Source: Pseudomonadota bacterium (GTDB taxonomy: Bacteria; Pseudomonadota; Alphaproteobacteria; Sphingomonadales; Sphingomonadaceae). From it: a stretch of DNA of 5,520 bases. Position numbers and translations under genes: made by a program. The notes below the pieces were generated by a model, which did not search any database, had not been told where the DNA came from, and was given only the letters and a program-made list of their open reading frames with translations. The first letter of the stretch is position 1, and the number at the start of each line of letters is the position of its first letter. Below are positions 1 through 5,520 of the stretch, in pieces. The stretch covers positions 1 through 5,520 of the forward strand of contig CANJKQ010000092.1 of assembly GCA_947474905.1 (NCBI GenBank), written 5' to 3'.

Positions 1-1234
1 CAACGACCGCGCGCATATCGAGATTGGCTCGGTTTACCCCACCAGCGACATTCGCGCCGCGCTTTATGTCGACGCGCTGCTTGGCAAACATTTCGCTTTG
101 CTCGGCTCGACTGGCACCGGCAAATCGACTTCGACCGCGCTGATCCTCCACCGCATCTGCGAGATGGCGCCCCAAGGCCATGTCGTGATGGTCGATCCGC
201 ATGGCGAATATGGCGCGGCCTTCAGCGACAAGGGCGAACGCTACGACGTCGGCAATCTCGCCATGCCCTATTGGCTGATGAACTTCGAAGAGCATTGCGA
301 GGTTTTTATCACGTCCAGCGGCTCCGACCGGCAGATGGATGCGGATATTCTCGCCAAATGCCTGTTGATGGCGCGCGCCAAAGGCAAGATCGGCCAGGAT
401 ATCGGCAAGCTAACGGTCGACGCGCCGGTACCCTATCTGCTCAGCGATCTCGTCAATTTCATCCAGCAGGAAATGGGCAAGCTCGATCGCGCGGGCGACA
501 CGGCGCCGTATCTACGGTTGAAAACCAAAATCGACGAAATCCGCGCCGATCCGCGCTATGCTTTCATGTTTTCGGGCATGCTCGTCGCCGATACCATGGC
601 CGGGTTCATCCAGCGCATGTTCCGCCTGCCCGGTGACGGCAAGCCCATTTCGATCATCGACGTGTCAGGCGTGCCGAGCGAGATTACCTCGGTCGTCGTC
701 GCGGTGCTGAGCCGCATGGTGTTCGACTTTGCGATCTGGTCAAGGAACGAGCCCAAGCGACCGATCCTGCTCGTCTGCGAGGAAGCCCATCGCTACATCC
801 CCAACGAAGCCAATGCCGACAAATCGTCGGTCGGCCGCATTCTGGGCCGGATCGCCAAGGAAGGCCGCAAATATGGCGTTTCGCTGGGGCTGATCACCCA
901 GCGCCCGTCGGACCTTGCCGAAGGCGTGCTGTCGCAATGCGGCACGATCATCGCGATGCGCCTTAACAACGATCGCGACCAATCCTTCGTACGCGCGGCT
1001 ATGCCTGAAGGTGCGCGCAGCTTCCTCGATTCGATTCCGGCCTTGCGCAACCGCGAATGCATCATTTGCGGTGAAGGCGTCGCCGTGCCGATCCGCGTTG
1101 CGTTCGATGCGCTCGAGGAAGCGAAACGGCCGGCGTCCGACGACCCGGTCTTCTCGACCCTGTGGCGCGAAACCGGCGGCGAGGAGCAGATCATCGCCCG
1201 CACCATCCGCCGCTGGCGCGCCCAGGGGCATTGA
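1..1234 (+). CDS. HerA-like (DUF87) ATP-binding DNA translocase, 5' partial
   Basis: The frame is already open at base 2, so the true start and the N-terminal part (in this family a HAS-barrel region) lie upstream; 410 residues are visible before TGA at 1232-1234. In visible-residue numbering, the P-loop GSTGTGKST is at 35-43, preceded by the family-typical stretch ALYVDALLGKHFALL. DPHGEYG is at 65-71, the Walker B strand ILLVCEEAH at 255-263 with tandem acidic residues E260 and E261, a basic region with candidate arginine-finger residues (GRIAKEGRKYG) near 282-292, and a sensor-like TQRPSDL at 299-305. This set is characteristic of HerA/FtsK-type hexameric ATPases that pump double-stranded DNA. 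Archaeal HerA works with the NurA nuclease in end resection, and other relatives serve in defence systems; no partner is visible here, so the specific role is open. The active site looks intact. It converges on the peptidase gene, separated by 129 bp containing a palindromic repeat. Confidence 0.93.
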   Translation, partial: NDRAHIEIGSVYPTSDIRAALYVDALLGKHFALLGSTGTGKSTSTALILHRICEMAPQGHVVMVDPHGEYGAAFSDKGERYDVGNLAMPYWLMNFEEHCEVFITSSGSDRQMDADILAKCLLMARAKGKIGQDIGKLTVDAPVPYLLSDLVNFIQQEMGKLDRAGDTAPYLRLKTKIDEIRADPRYAFMFSGMLVADTMAGFIQRMFRLPGDGKPISIIDVSGVPSEITSVVVAVLSRMVFDFAIWSRNEPKRPILLVCEEAHRYIPNEANADKSSVGRILGRIAKEGRKYGVSLGLITQRPSDLAEGVLSQCGTIIAMRLNNDRDQSFVRAAMPEGARSFLDSIPALRNRECIICGEGVAVPIRVAFDALEEAKRPASDDPVFSTLWRETGGEEQIIARTIRRWRAQGH

Positions 1235-1258
1235 CGGGGACAGCCGCCTAATCGCTAT

Positions 1259-1345
1259 CCGTCATTGCGAGCAAAGCGAAGCGATGCGGGCCAATTTCGG
1301 CGGTTCCGCTGGATTGCTTCGTCGCTACGCCCCTCGCAATGACGG
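1259..1345. repeat. Dispersed palindromic repeat (imperfect hairpin) between convergent genes
   Basis: The outer arms are 13-bp perfect inverted repeats: CCGTCATTGCGAG at 1259-1271 and CTCGCAATGACGG at 1333-1345. Inside them, 1277-1285 pairs with 1313-1321 (9 bp with one G-U pair), and GCGG at 1286-1289 can pair with CCGC at 1306-1309, giving one long, interrupted hairpin of 87 bp. From memory, this GTCATTGCGAG...GATTGCTTCGTCGCTACGC...CTCGCAATGAC pattern is a widely scattered intergenic repeat in many bacteria, and its translation produces recurring spurious peptides like the HCEQSEA and LLRRYAPRND seen here in one plus-strand frame. It begins 24 bp after the stop of the HerA-like gene and ends 18 bp before the 3' end of the peptidase gene, so transcripts from both sides would fold it. 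It could help stop transcription or stabilise 3' ends, but no U-tract follows either arm. No transposase or clear target-site duplication is visible. Confidence 0.85.
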
Positions 1346-1363
1346 GCGGTTATCGTCCGGCAA

Positions 1364-2836
1364 TCAATTGGCCGGCTTGACCGACATCAGCCAGGCCACC
1401 CGCGCCTTGAACTGCTTCAACGCTGAGCCGGTTAGCTGTTGGACGGTGCTAAAGGAAATCGCCTTGGGATTGACCGAAACGCCGTTGCGCCACAGCTCGT
1501 AATGGAGGTGCGGGCCGGTCGACAGGCCGGTCGAGCCGACATAGCCGATCACTTGCCCCTGCTGCACGCGCGTACCCGGTGCGACCGCGATACGGCTCAT
1601 ATGGCCATAGCCGCTGGCAAGCCCGCCGCCGTGCATCAGCTTGACGAAATTGCCATAGCCGCCGCTGCGACCGGCGAACACCACCGTGCCGCTCATCGCC
1701 GCATGGATCGGCGAGCCATAGGGCGCGCCGATGTCCATCCCCTTATGCATCTTCATGAAATTGAGGATCGGGTGGAAGCGCATGCCATAGCCCGAGGTGA
1801 CATGGCCGGCGACCGGCATCGCCATCATGCCCTTATGCTCGCCGACACCCTTGGCGTCATACCATTCGGCGCGGTCGCCATCGCCCCAGCGGACCAGCTC
1901 AACCTTGCGGTCGGCATGATTGAGGCCCGCATAAAGCAGATTGCCAAGCTGCACCTCGCCCGTCGCGGCGCGCTGGCGTTCCAGCGTCAGGTCGAACGTG
2001 TCGTTGGCGCGCACGTCGCGGCCAACCGAAACGCGGCTGGCGAGCGCGCGGATATAGGCTTCCACCGCCTTTGCAGGCGCGCCTGCGGCGCGGGCCGAGC
2101 GATAGAGGCTGGAGCCGACCAGCCCGCGAATACGCAGCGGCGTATTGTCGATCGCAATCGGCTGTTTGGTCATCACCAGATCATTGCCGACGCGATTGAC
2201 GTTGACGAACAAGTCAAACCGCGCGCGGAACTTCATCGCTTCCAGCGGGCGCGGCTGCCCCTTGGCGGGGCGGCGGCCGAGCGTGAGGTCGAATTGGGTA
2301 CCGGGCTTGATGTCGCTCAGCGCCACCGCGCGGGTAACGGCATTGGCGCTGGTTGCGGCGTCAGCGCTCGCTACCCCGGCGCGTTCCAGCGTGCGCTGCA
2401 GATTGTCGCCGCCGCCCAAGGTCGCGGTCAGCGAGATGATCGGCCGTTCGGGGATTTCACCCAGCGGCCGCACCTGGCTGGTCGCGGCGAGCCGACGGCC
2501 TGTGTCCCCGCCCTCGGCCAGTGGCGTGATGATCTGAGCCCGGGCATCTTCCCAATCGCTGCCCGAAAGCGGGGCGGGCACCTCGCCAATGATCGTGCGA
2601 TTGAAACCGGGCGAGAGGAGGCAGGTGGCGGTGCACAGGGCGAGGCAGGTGGCGGCGCCGCGATACCAATCAGCAGAACCGATGCGCGATCCAAGATCCG
2701 GCGCCCAGTCAATGTCACGCGCCCATTCGCGCCATTGCTGGCTGCGCGGCAAGGCTGGCATCCCCGGCAGCGCGCGCGTTGGCAGGACGGCGGCACCGCC
2801 CCCTTCATCGACTGCAAGATCGCTGCGTAGAAACAC
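1364..2836 (-). CDS. Membrane-anchored M23 family metallopeptidase (peptidoglycan endopeptidase)
   Basis: The 490-residue product is predicted to cleave peptidoglycan cross-links in the periplasm. I chose GTG at 2836 because GGGGAAGG lies 5 nt upstream on the minus strand; GTG codons further up, to 2875, are in frame but would add only 13 residues. In this numbering, about 57 soluble residues precede one hydrophobic segment near 61-75, suggesting a type II membrane protein. Residues about 136-189 and 213-317 resemble the OapA/Csd3-like regulatory regions of MepM-type enzymes. The M23 catalytic domain spans about 342-457: HKGMD gives H364 and D368, GYGHMS gives H412, and GPHLHYE gives H443 and H445. 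By family knowledge H364, D368 and H445 bind zinc, while H412 and H443 are catalytic; all are present, so it should be active. The tail after the domain is about 33 residues. The gene is divergent from the helicase and convergent with the HerA-like gene. Exact bond specificity cannot be read from sequence. Confidence 0.95.
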   Translation of the reverse strand: MFLRSDLAVDEGGGAAVLPTRALPGMPALPRSQQWREWARDIDWAPDLGSRIGSADWYRGAATCLALCTATCLLSPGFNRTIIGEVPAPLSGSDWEDARAQIITPLAEGGDTGRRLAATSQVRPLGEIPERPIISLTATLGGGDNLQRTLERAGVASADAATSANAVTRAVALSDIKPGTQFDLTLGRRPAKGQPRPLEAMKFRARFDLFVNVNRVGNDLVMTKQPIAIDNTPLRIRGLVGSSLYRSARAAGAPAKAVEAYIRALASRVSVGRDVRANDTFDLTLERQRAATGEVQLGNLLYAGLNHADRKVELVRWGDGDRAEWYDAKGVGEHKGMMAMPVAGHVTSGYGMRFHPILNFMKMHKGMDIGAPYGSPIHAAMSGTVVFAGRSGGYGNFVKLMHGGGLASGYGHMSRIAVAPGTRVQQGQVIGYVGSTGLSTGPHLHYELWRNGVSVNPKAISFSTVQQLTGSALKQFKARVAWLMSVKPAN

Positions 2837-2841
2837 AGCCG

Positions 2842-2849
2842 CCTTCCCC
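2842..2849 (-). promoter_or_regulatory. Shine-Dalgarno sequence deciding the M23 peptidase start
   Basis: On the minus strand this reads GGGGAAGG, with a 5-nt spacer before GTG at 2836. No comparable purine-rich match lies at the right distance before the alternative GTG codons at 2875 and 2866. The ORF could be extended to 2875, but this site favours the shorter 490-residue protein. Confidence 0.6.
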
Positions 2850-2927
2850 ACCCAACGGACCCGCACCGCACGCACGCGGCCCGTAATCCCTTATCTAATC
2901 TGCTGTCTGGACTGTGGGGATCAAACC

Positions 2928-2942
2928 CTAAAGTCAAATTAA
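2928..2942. promoter_or_regulatory. Candidate CtrA-type binding site
   Basis: The minus strand reads TTAA, seven bases, TTAG, and the plus strand CTAA, seven bases, TTAA. The CtrA full-site consensus in alphaproteobacteria is TTAA-N7-TTAA, so seven of eight half-site bases match and the spacing is exact. It lies about 90-105 bp upstream of the peptidase start and 171 bp upstream of the helicase ATG at 3113. CtrA often controls envelope and cell-cycle genes, which would suit a wall hydrolase. A near match of this size can arise by chance in AT-rich intergenic DNA, so this is only a candidate. Confidence 0.25.
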
Positions 2943-2994
2943 CCGATGGCCATGCCTGTGCCAATTGCGACGAACTGTGCGCCTTGATCGATGA

Positions 2995-3019
2995 GCGGCG
3001 TTCCGGATTGGAACGCTGC
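2995..3019. repeat. Inverted repeat in the divergent region, possible operator or hairpin
   Basis: GCGTTCC at 2998-3004 and GGAACGC at 3010-3016 are perfect 7-bp inverted arms around the 5-base loop GGATT. As RNA the stem extends to 10 pairs, 2995-3004 with 3010-3019, through one G-U pair. It lies 94 bp upstream of the helicase ATG at 3113 and 40 bp before the alternative ATG at 3059. It could be an operator for a dimeric regulator or a leader hairpin of the helicase mRNA. It is not a typical terminator, because the nearest T-run (3041-3045) is more than 20 bases away. Confidence 0.45.
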
Positions 3020-3112
3020 CAAACCCACGCAAATCCAAGCTTTTTGGTTAATGCAAATATGGACGACGAGGCAGTTGCGGATCGCGCCGCAACGCGCGAT
3101 CTAACGGTCATT

Positions 3113-5520
3113 ATGGCGCTCAGCGACCCACCTTCGGTTACCGCCGTGCTGGGCCCGACCAATACGGGCAAGACGCATCTCGCGATCGAGCGGATGTGCG
3201 GCCATTCCAGCGGTATGATCGGCTTTCCGCTGCGCCTGCTGGCGCGCGAGGTGTACGACCGGGTCGTCAAGTTGAAGGGCGCCGAACGCGTGGCGCTGGT
3301 GACGGGCGAGGAACGGATCGTCCCCCCTGACGCGCGCTGGTTTCTGTGTACGGCGGAAAGCATGCCTGCCGATCGTGCGCCCGCCTTTGTCGCGCTCGAC
3401 GAGGCGCAGCTCGGCGCCGATCCTGAACGGGGGCATGTCTTTACCGATCGCCTGCTGCATGCGCGCGGCCGCGACGAGACGATGATCCTGGGATCAGAAG
3501 CGCTGCGGCCGATGGTGCAGGCGCTGGTGCCCAAAGCCGAGATCATCGCCCGGCCGCGCTTTTCCACACTCCGCTATGCCGGCGCCAAAAAGATTTCGCG
3601 GCTGCCCAAACGATCCGTCATCGTCGCTTTTTCCGCCGAGGAAGTTTATGCGGTCGCCGAGATGCTGCGGCGGCTGCGGGGCGGTGCGGCGGTGGTGATG
3701 GGCGCGCTGTCCCCGCGCACGCGCAACGCCCAGGTCGCGATGTTTCAGGCCGGCGAAGTCAATTACCTCGTCGCCACCGATGCCATCGGCATGGGCCTCA
3801 ACATGGACGTCAACCACGTCGCCTTCGCTTCGCTCAGCAAGTTTGACGGCCGTCGCCAACGCCGCCTGACCGTGGCCGAAATGGCGCAGATTGCCGGGCG
3901 CGCCGGGCGGCATCAGCGCGACGGCACTTTCGGCGCGCTGAGCGAGGATGGGCCGGGCGCGTTTACCGCCGATGAGATCGAGGCGATCGAGGACCATCAT
4001 TTTCCGCTGCTCGAGAAGCTGTATTGGCGTGAGGGCGACCCCGATCTCAGCTCGGTCGATGCGCTGATCGCCGATCTTGAGCGGCGCCCCGATCATGCCG
4101 TGCTGAAACCCGCGCCCGAGGCAATCGATCTTGCGGTGCTGAAGCGGCTGGCGGCCGAGGAGTGGGTGCGCGCCCGCAGCCGATCGCGCGCGATGGTGGC
4201 GCGGCTATGGTCGGCGTGCAGCGTGCCCGATTTCCGCAAGACCGGCGCCGACGCCCATGCCCGTTTCGTGGCCAAGCTGTTTGATCCATTATCGAGCGGC
4301 AAGGGCCATATCCCGCACGATTGGTTCGCCGCCGAGCTGGCCCGGCTCGACAACGTCCAGGGAGATGTCGAGACGATTGCCGGGCGCATCGCTGCGGCGC
4401 GAAGCTGGGCCTATATCGCGCACCGCGCCGACTGGCTGGCCGAACCGGCGCATTGGGCGGCGCAGACCCGGGCGCTGGAAGAGCGCCTGTCCGACGCGCT
4501 GCACGCCTCGCTCACCCAGCGTTTTGTCGATAAGCGCACGACCATGTTGCTGCGGCAGATTGGTGCGGATGCGCGCGCGCTGCCGGTAACGATCGCGGCG
4601 GATGGCGAGGTGCTGGTTGAGGATCACGCGATTGGCCGCCTCGACGGGTTTCGCTTCACCGTCGATGCGCGAGCGGGCCATGCCGACAAGAAGCTGCTGC
4701 TGGCGGCGGCCGAGCGTCGGCTGGGCGTCGAACGCGGGCGGCGCGGCGAGGCATTGGCGGCGGCGGCAGACGACGCGCTGGCGCTGGCGGACGATCCGGC
4801 GGGCCCCGTCATCCTCTGGCAGGGCCATCGCGTGGCCAGGCTGAACGCGGCGCCCAACGGCCTTGCCCCGCACGTGGCGCTGGATCGCGCGCTCGATTGC
4901 CTCGCGCCCGCGCAGCGCAATGCGATCCGTGCGCGGCTGCAGGACTGGCTGACGGCGATGTTGGCGCGGCATGTGCCGGGCCTTGTCGCGCTGGCGGCGA
5001 TGGCGCGCGATGCCCAGGCAAGTGGGGCCGCGCGCGCGGTGGCGGCGGCAATGGTCGCGGGCAATGGCGTCGTTGCCCGTGCCAGCATCGACGAAGCGAT
5101 CGCCAGCCTTGATGCCGAGACGCGGCGCCGACTGCGCAAGGCGGGCGTGACGATCGGCACGCTCGACCTGTTCGACGCGCGGCTGTTGAAGGGGCGCGGC
5201 GCGGCATGGCGCCGGGCGTTGCAGGAAATGCGCACGCCGGGCAGCGCAGGCGATCCATCGGCGCCGGTGTTGTCGGTGCAGCGCGACCAGCCCGTGCCGC
5301 ATGGCTATCGCCTGATCGGCCGTCAGGCGCTGCGCGTCGACCTGGTCGAGCGGATTGCCCGCGCCGCGCACGACGCCCGGCAGGGGCGCGACCCCTTTCC
5401 GTTCGATTTCGCGCCCGCCGCTGCCATGGGCCTTCGCCCCGAAACATTGGCGCGGCTGATGCAGGTGCTGGGTTTTCGGGCGCGTGCCGGTGACGGCCAT
5501 TCGGCGCCGCACTGGCAATG
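3113..5520 (+). CDS. SUV3-like superfamily 2 helicase (helicase-related protein), 3' partial
   Basis: The frame runs without a stop from ATG 3113 to the window edge: 802 complete codons, then TG of the next one. Motifs in order: Walker A GPTNTGKT at 14-21, VTGEER at 63-68, DEAQ (motif II) at 96-99, YLVATDAIGMGLN (motif V) at 218-230, and QIAGRAGR (motif VI) at 259-266. This arrangement, with DEAQ rather than DEAD and the GPTNTGKT loop, is typical of SUV3-type RNA helicases; mitochondrial SUV3 unwinds RNA for the degradosome. In bacteria the role of this family is poorly known, so RNA turnover is an inference. Residues about 310-802 form a long Ala/Arg-rich C-terminal region with a SUV3-like stretch near 314-345 (VDALIADLERRP) and no other domain I recognise. 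Neither ATG 3113 nor the in-frame ATG 3059 (18 residues longer) has a good Shine-Dalgarno; I prefer 3113 because conserved sequence starts just after it. Confidence 0.92.
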   Translation, partial: MALSDPPSVTAVLGPTNTGKTHLAIERMCGHSSGMIGFPLRLLAREVYDRVVKLKGAERVALVTGEERIVPPDARWFLCTAESMPADRAPAFVALDEAQLGADPERGHVFTDRLLHARGRDETMILGSEALRPMVQALVPKAEIIARPRFSTLRYAGAKKISRLPKRSVIVAFSAEEVYAVAEMLRRLRGGAAVVMGALSPRTRNAQVAMFQAGEVNYLVATDAIGMGLNMDVNHVAFASLSKFDGRRQRRLTVAEMAQIAGRAGRHQRDGTFGALSEDGPGAFTADEIEAIEDHHFPLLEKLYWREGDPDLSSVDALIADLERRPDHAVLKPAPEAIDLAVLKRLAAEEWVRARSRSRAMVARLWSACSVPDFRKTGADAHARFVAKLFDPLSSGKGHIPHDWFAAELARLDNVQGDVETIAGRIAAARSWAYIAHRADWLAEPAHWAAQTRALEERLSDALHASLTQRFVDKRTTMLLRQIGADARALPVTIAADGEVLVEDHAIGRLDGFRFTVDARAGHADKKLLLAAAERRLGVERGRRGEALAAAADDALALADDPAGPVILWQGHRVARLNAAPNGLAPHVALDRALDCLAPAQRNAIRARLQDWLTAMLARHVPGLVALAAMARDAQASGAARAVAAAMVAGNGVVARASIDEAIASLDAETRRRLRKAGVTIGTLDLFDARLLKGRGAAWRRALQEMRTPGSAGDPSAPVLSVQRDQPVPHGYRLIGRQALRVDLVERIARAAHDARQGRDPFPFDFAPAAAMGLRPETLARLMQVLGFRARAGDGHSAPHWQ

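Larger units (their letters stand above)
2837..3112. promoter_or_regulatory. Divergent intergenic region between the M23 peptidase and the helicase
   Basis: These 276 bp separate two genes transcribed away from each other, so promoters for both must lie here or just inside the coding edges. The centre (about 2885-3060) is visibly richer in A and T than the flanking coding DNA, including AAGTCAAATTAACC and AAGCTTTTTGGTTAATGCAAAT, as expected for promoter DNA. I could not find a convincing -35/-10 pair on either strand with 16-18 bp spacing. Two specific sites inside are listed separately: a CtrA-like motif and an inverted repeat. The helicase frame is open throughout the region, so part of it may be coding if translation starts at ATG 3059. 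Confidence 0.5.

Noticed and set aside
98..100. TTG as the start of the HerA-like gene
   Set aside because: The frame is open back to base 2 and the residues before the TTG match the family, so the codon is an internal Leu directly before the P-loop.
1357..1375. CCGGC and GCCGG arms around the peptidase stop codon, considered as a terminator
   Set aside because: The stem is only 5 bp with a 9-base loop and no U-tract follows on the minus strand, so it is too weak to call.
915..1502. 195-codon plus-strand frame containing HCEQSEA and LLRRYAPRND peptides
   Set aside because: These peptides come from translating the palindromic repeat and are typical of spurious ORFs. The frame also overlaps the end of the HerA-like gene and the 3' end of the peptidase.
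1439..2830. 463-codon open frame on the plus strand
   Set aside because: It is the antisense shadow of the M23 peptidase, whose complete metal-binding set proves the minus-strand frame. The product has no recognisable motif.
2991..3104. Small 37-codon plus-strand ORF starting MSGVPDW in the divergent region
   Set aside because: It has no good ribosome binding site, spans the inverted repeat and overlaps the possible helicase start in another frame. Nothing supports coding.
3491..3508. Motif III of the helicase reads GSEALRP instead of the common SAT
   Set aside because: I considered a damaged active site, but SUV3-type helicases do not carry a canonical SAT here, and human SUV3 has GEPA at this point. 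It is likely normal for the family.
2428..3567. 379-codon minus-strand frame crossing the peptidase start, the divergent region and the helicase start
   Set aside because: It overlaps two well-supported genes in other frames and its Ser/Arg/Pro-rich product resembles no family.
4754..4770. GGCGGCGGCGGC run in the helicase
   Set aside because: It encodes an Ala-rich stretch in frame and is ordinary low-complexity coding sequence at high GC.
4289..5518. 409-codon open frame on the minus strand, with others at 4624-5235 and 4809-5447
   Set aside because: They lie antisense to the helicase frame, which carries recognisable motifs and runs through the whole region. Their products are Arg/His/Gln/Ala-rich without family features, as expected for antisense frames in GC-rich DNA.

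Overview
The window looks like chromosomal DNA of a GC-rich alphaproteobacterium, most likely a sphingomonad (Sphingomonas/Sphingopyxis type). This rests on base composition, codon use and the resemblance of all three proteins to families I know from that group; no database search was possible. It holds three substantial genes and two short non-coding regions, and looks like ordinary housekeeping chromosome. I see no phage, plasmid, CRISPR, transposase, tRNA or rRNA.

Layout. (1) From the left edge to 1234, plus strand: the C-terminal 410 residues of a HerA-like (DUF87) hexameric DNA-translocase ATPase, whose start lies outside the window. (2) 1235-1363: a 129-bp spacer between convergent genes, mostly filled by an imperfect palindrome (1259-1345) of a dispersed bacterial repeat type. 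(3) 1364-2836, minus strand: a membrane-anchored M23 peptidase with all zinc-site residues present; it probably starts at a GTG behind a strong Shine-Dalgarno sequence. (4) 2837-3112: a divergent promoter region, more AT-rich than its flanks, with a CtrA-like site and a 7-bp perfect inverted repeat (10 bp with one G-U pair). (5) 3113 to the right edge, plus strand: at least 802 codons of a SUV3-like superfamily 2 helicase, whose reading frame is still open at the window end.

How they relate. The three genes do not form one operon: the first two converge and the last two diverge. Their likely roles are DNA end processing or translocation (HerA-like), peptidoglycan cross-link cleavage during wall growth (M23) and RNA unwinding or turnover (SUV3-like). 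The shared 276-bp region between the peptidase and the helicase is the only place where the sequence hints at regulation. I did not find a convincing undescribed system. The points most worth checking are the palindromic repeat, the divergent regulatory region and the large, poorly characterised C-terminal half of the helicase.
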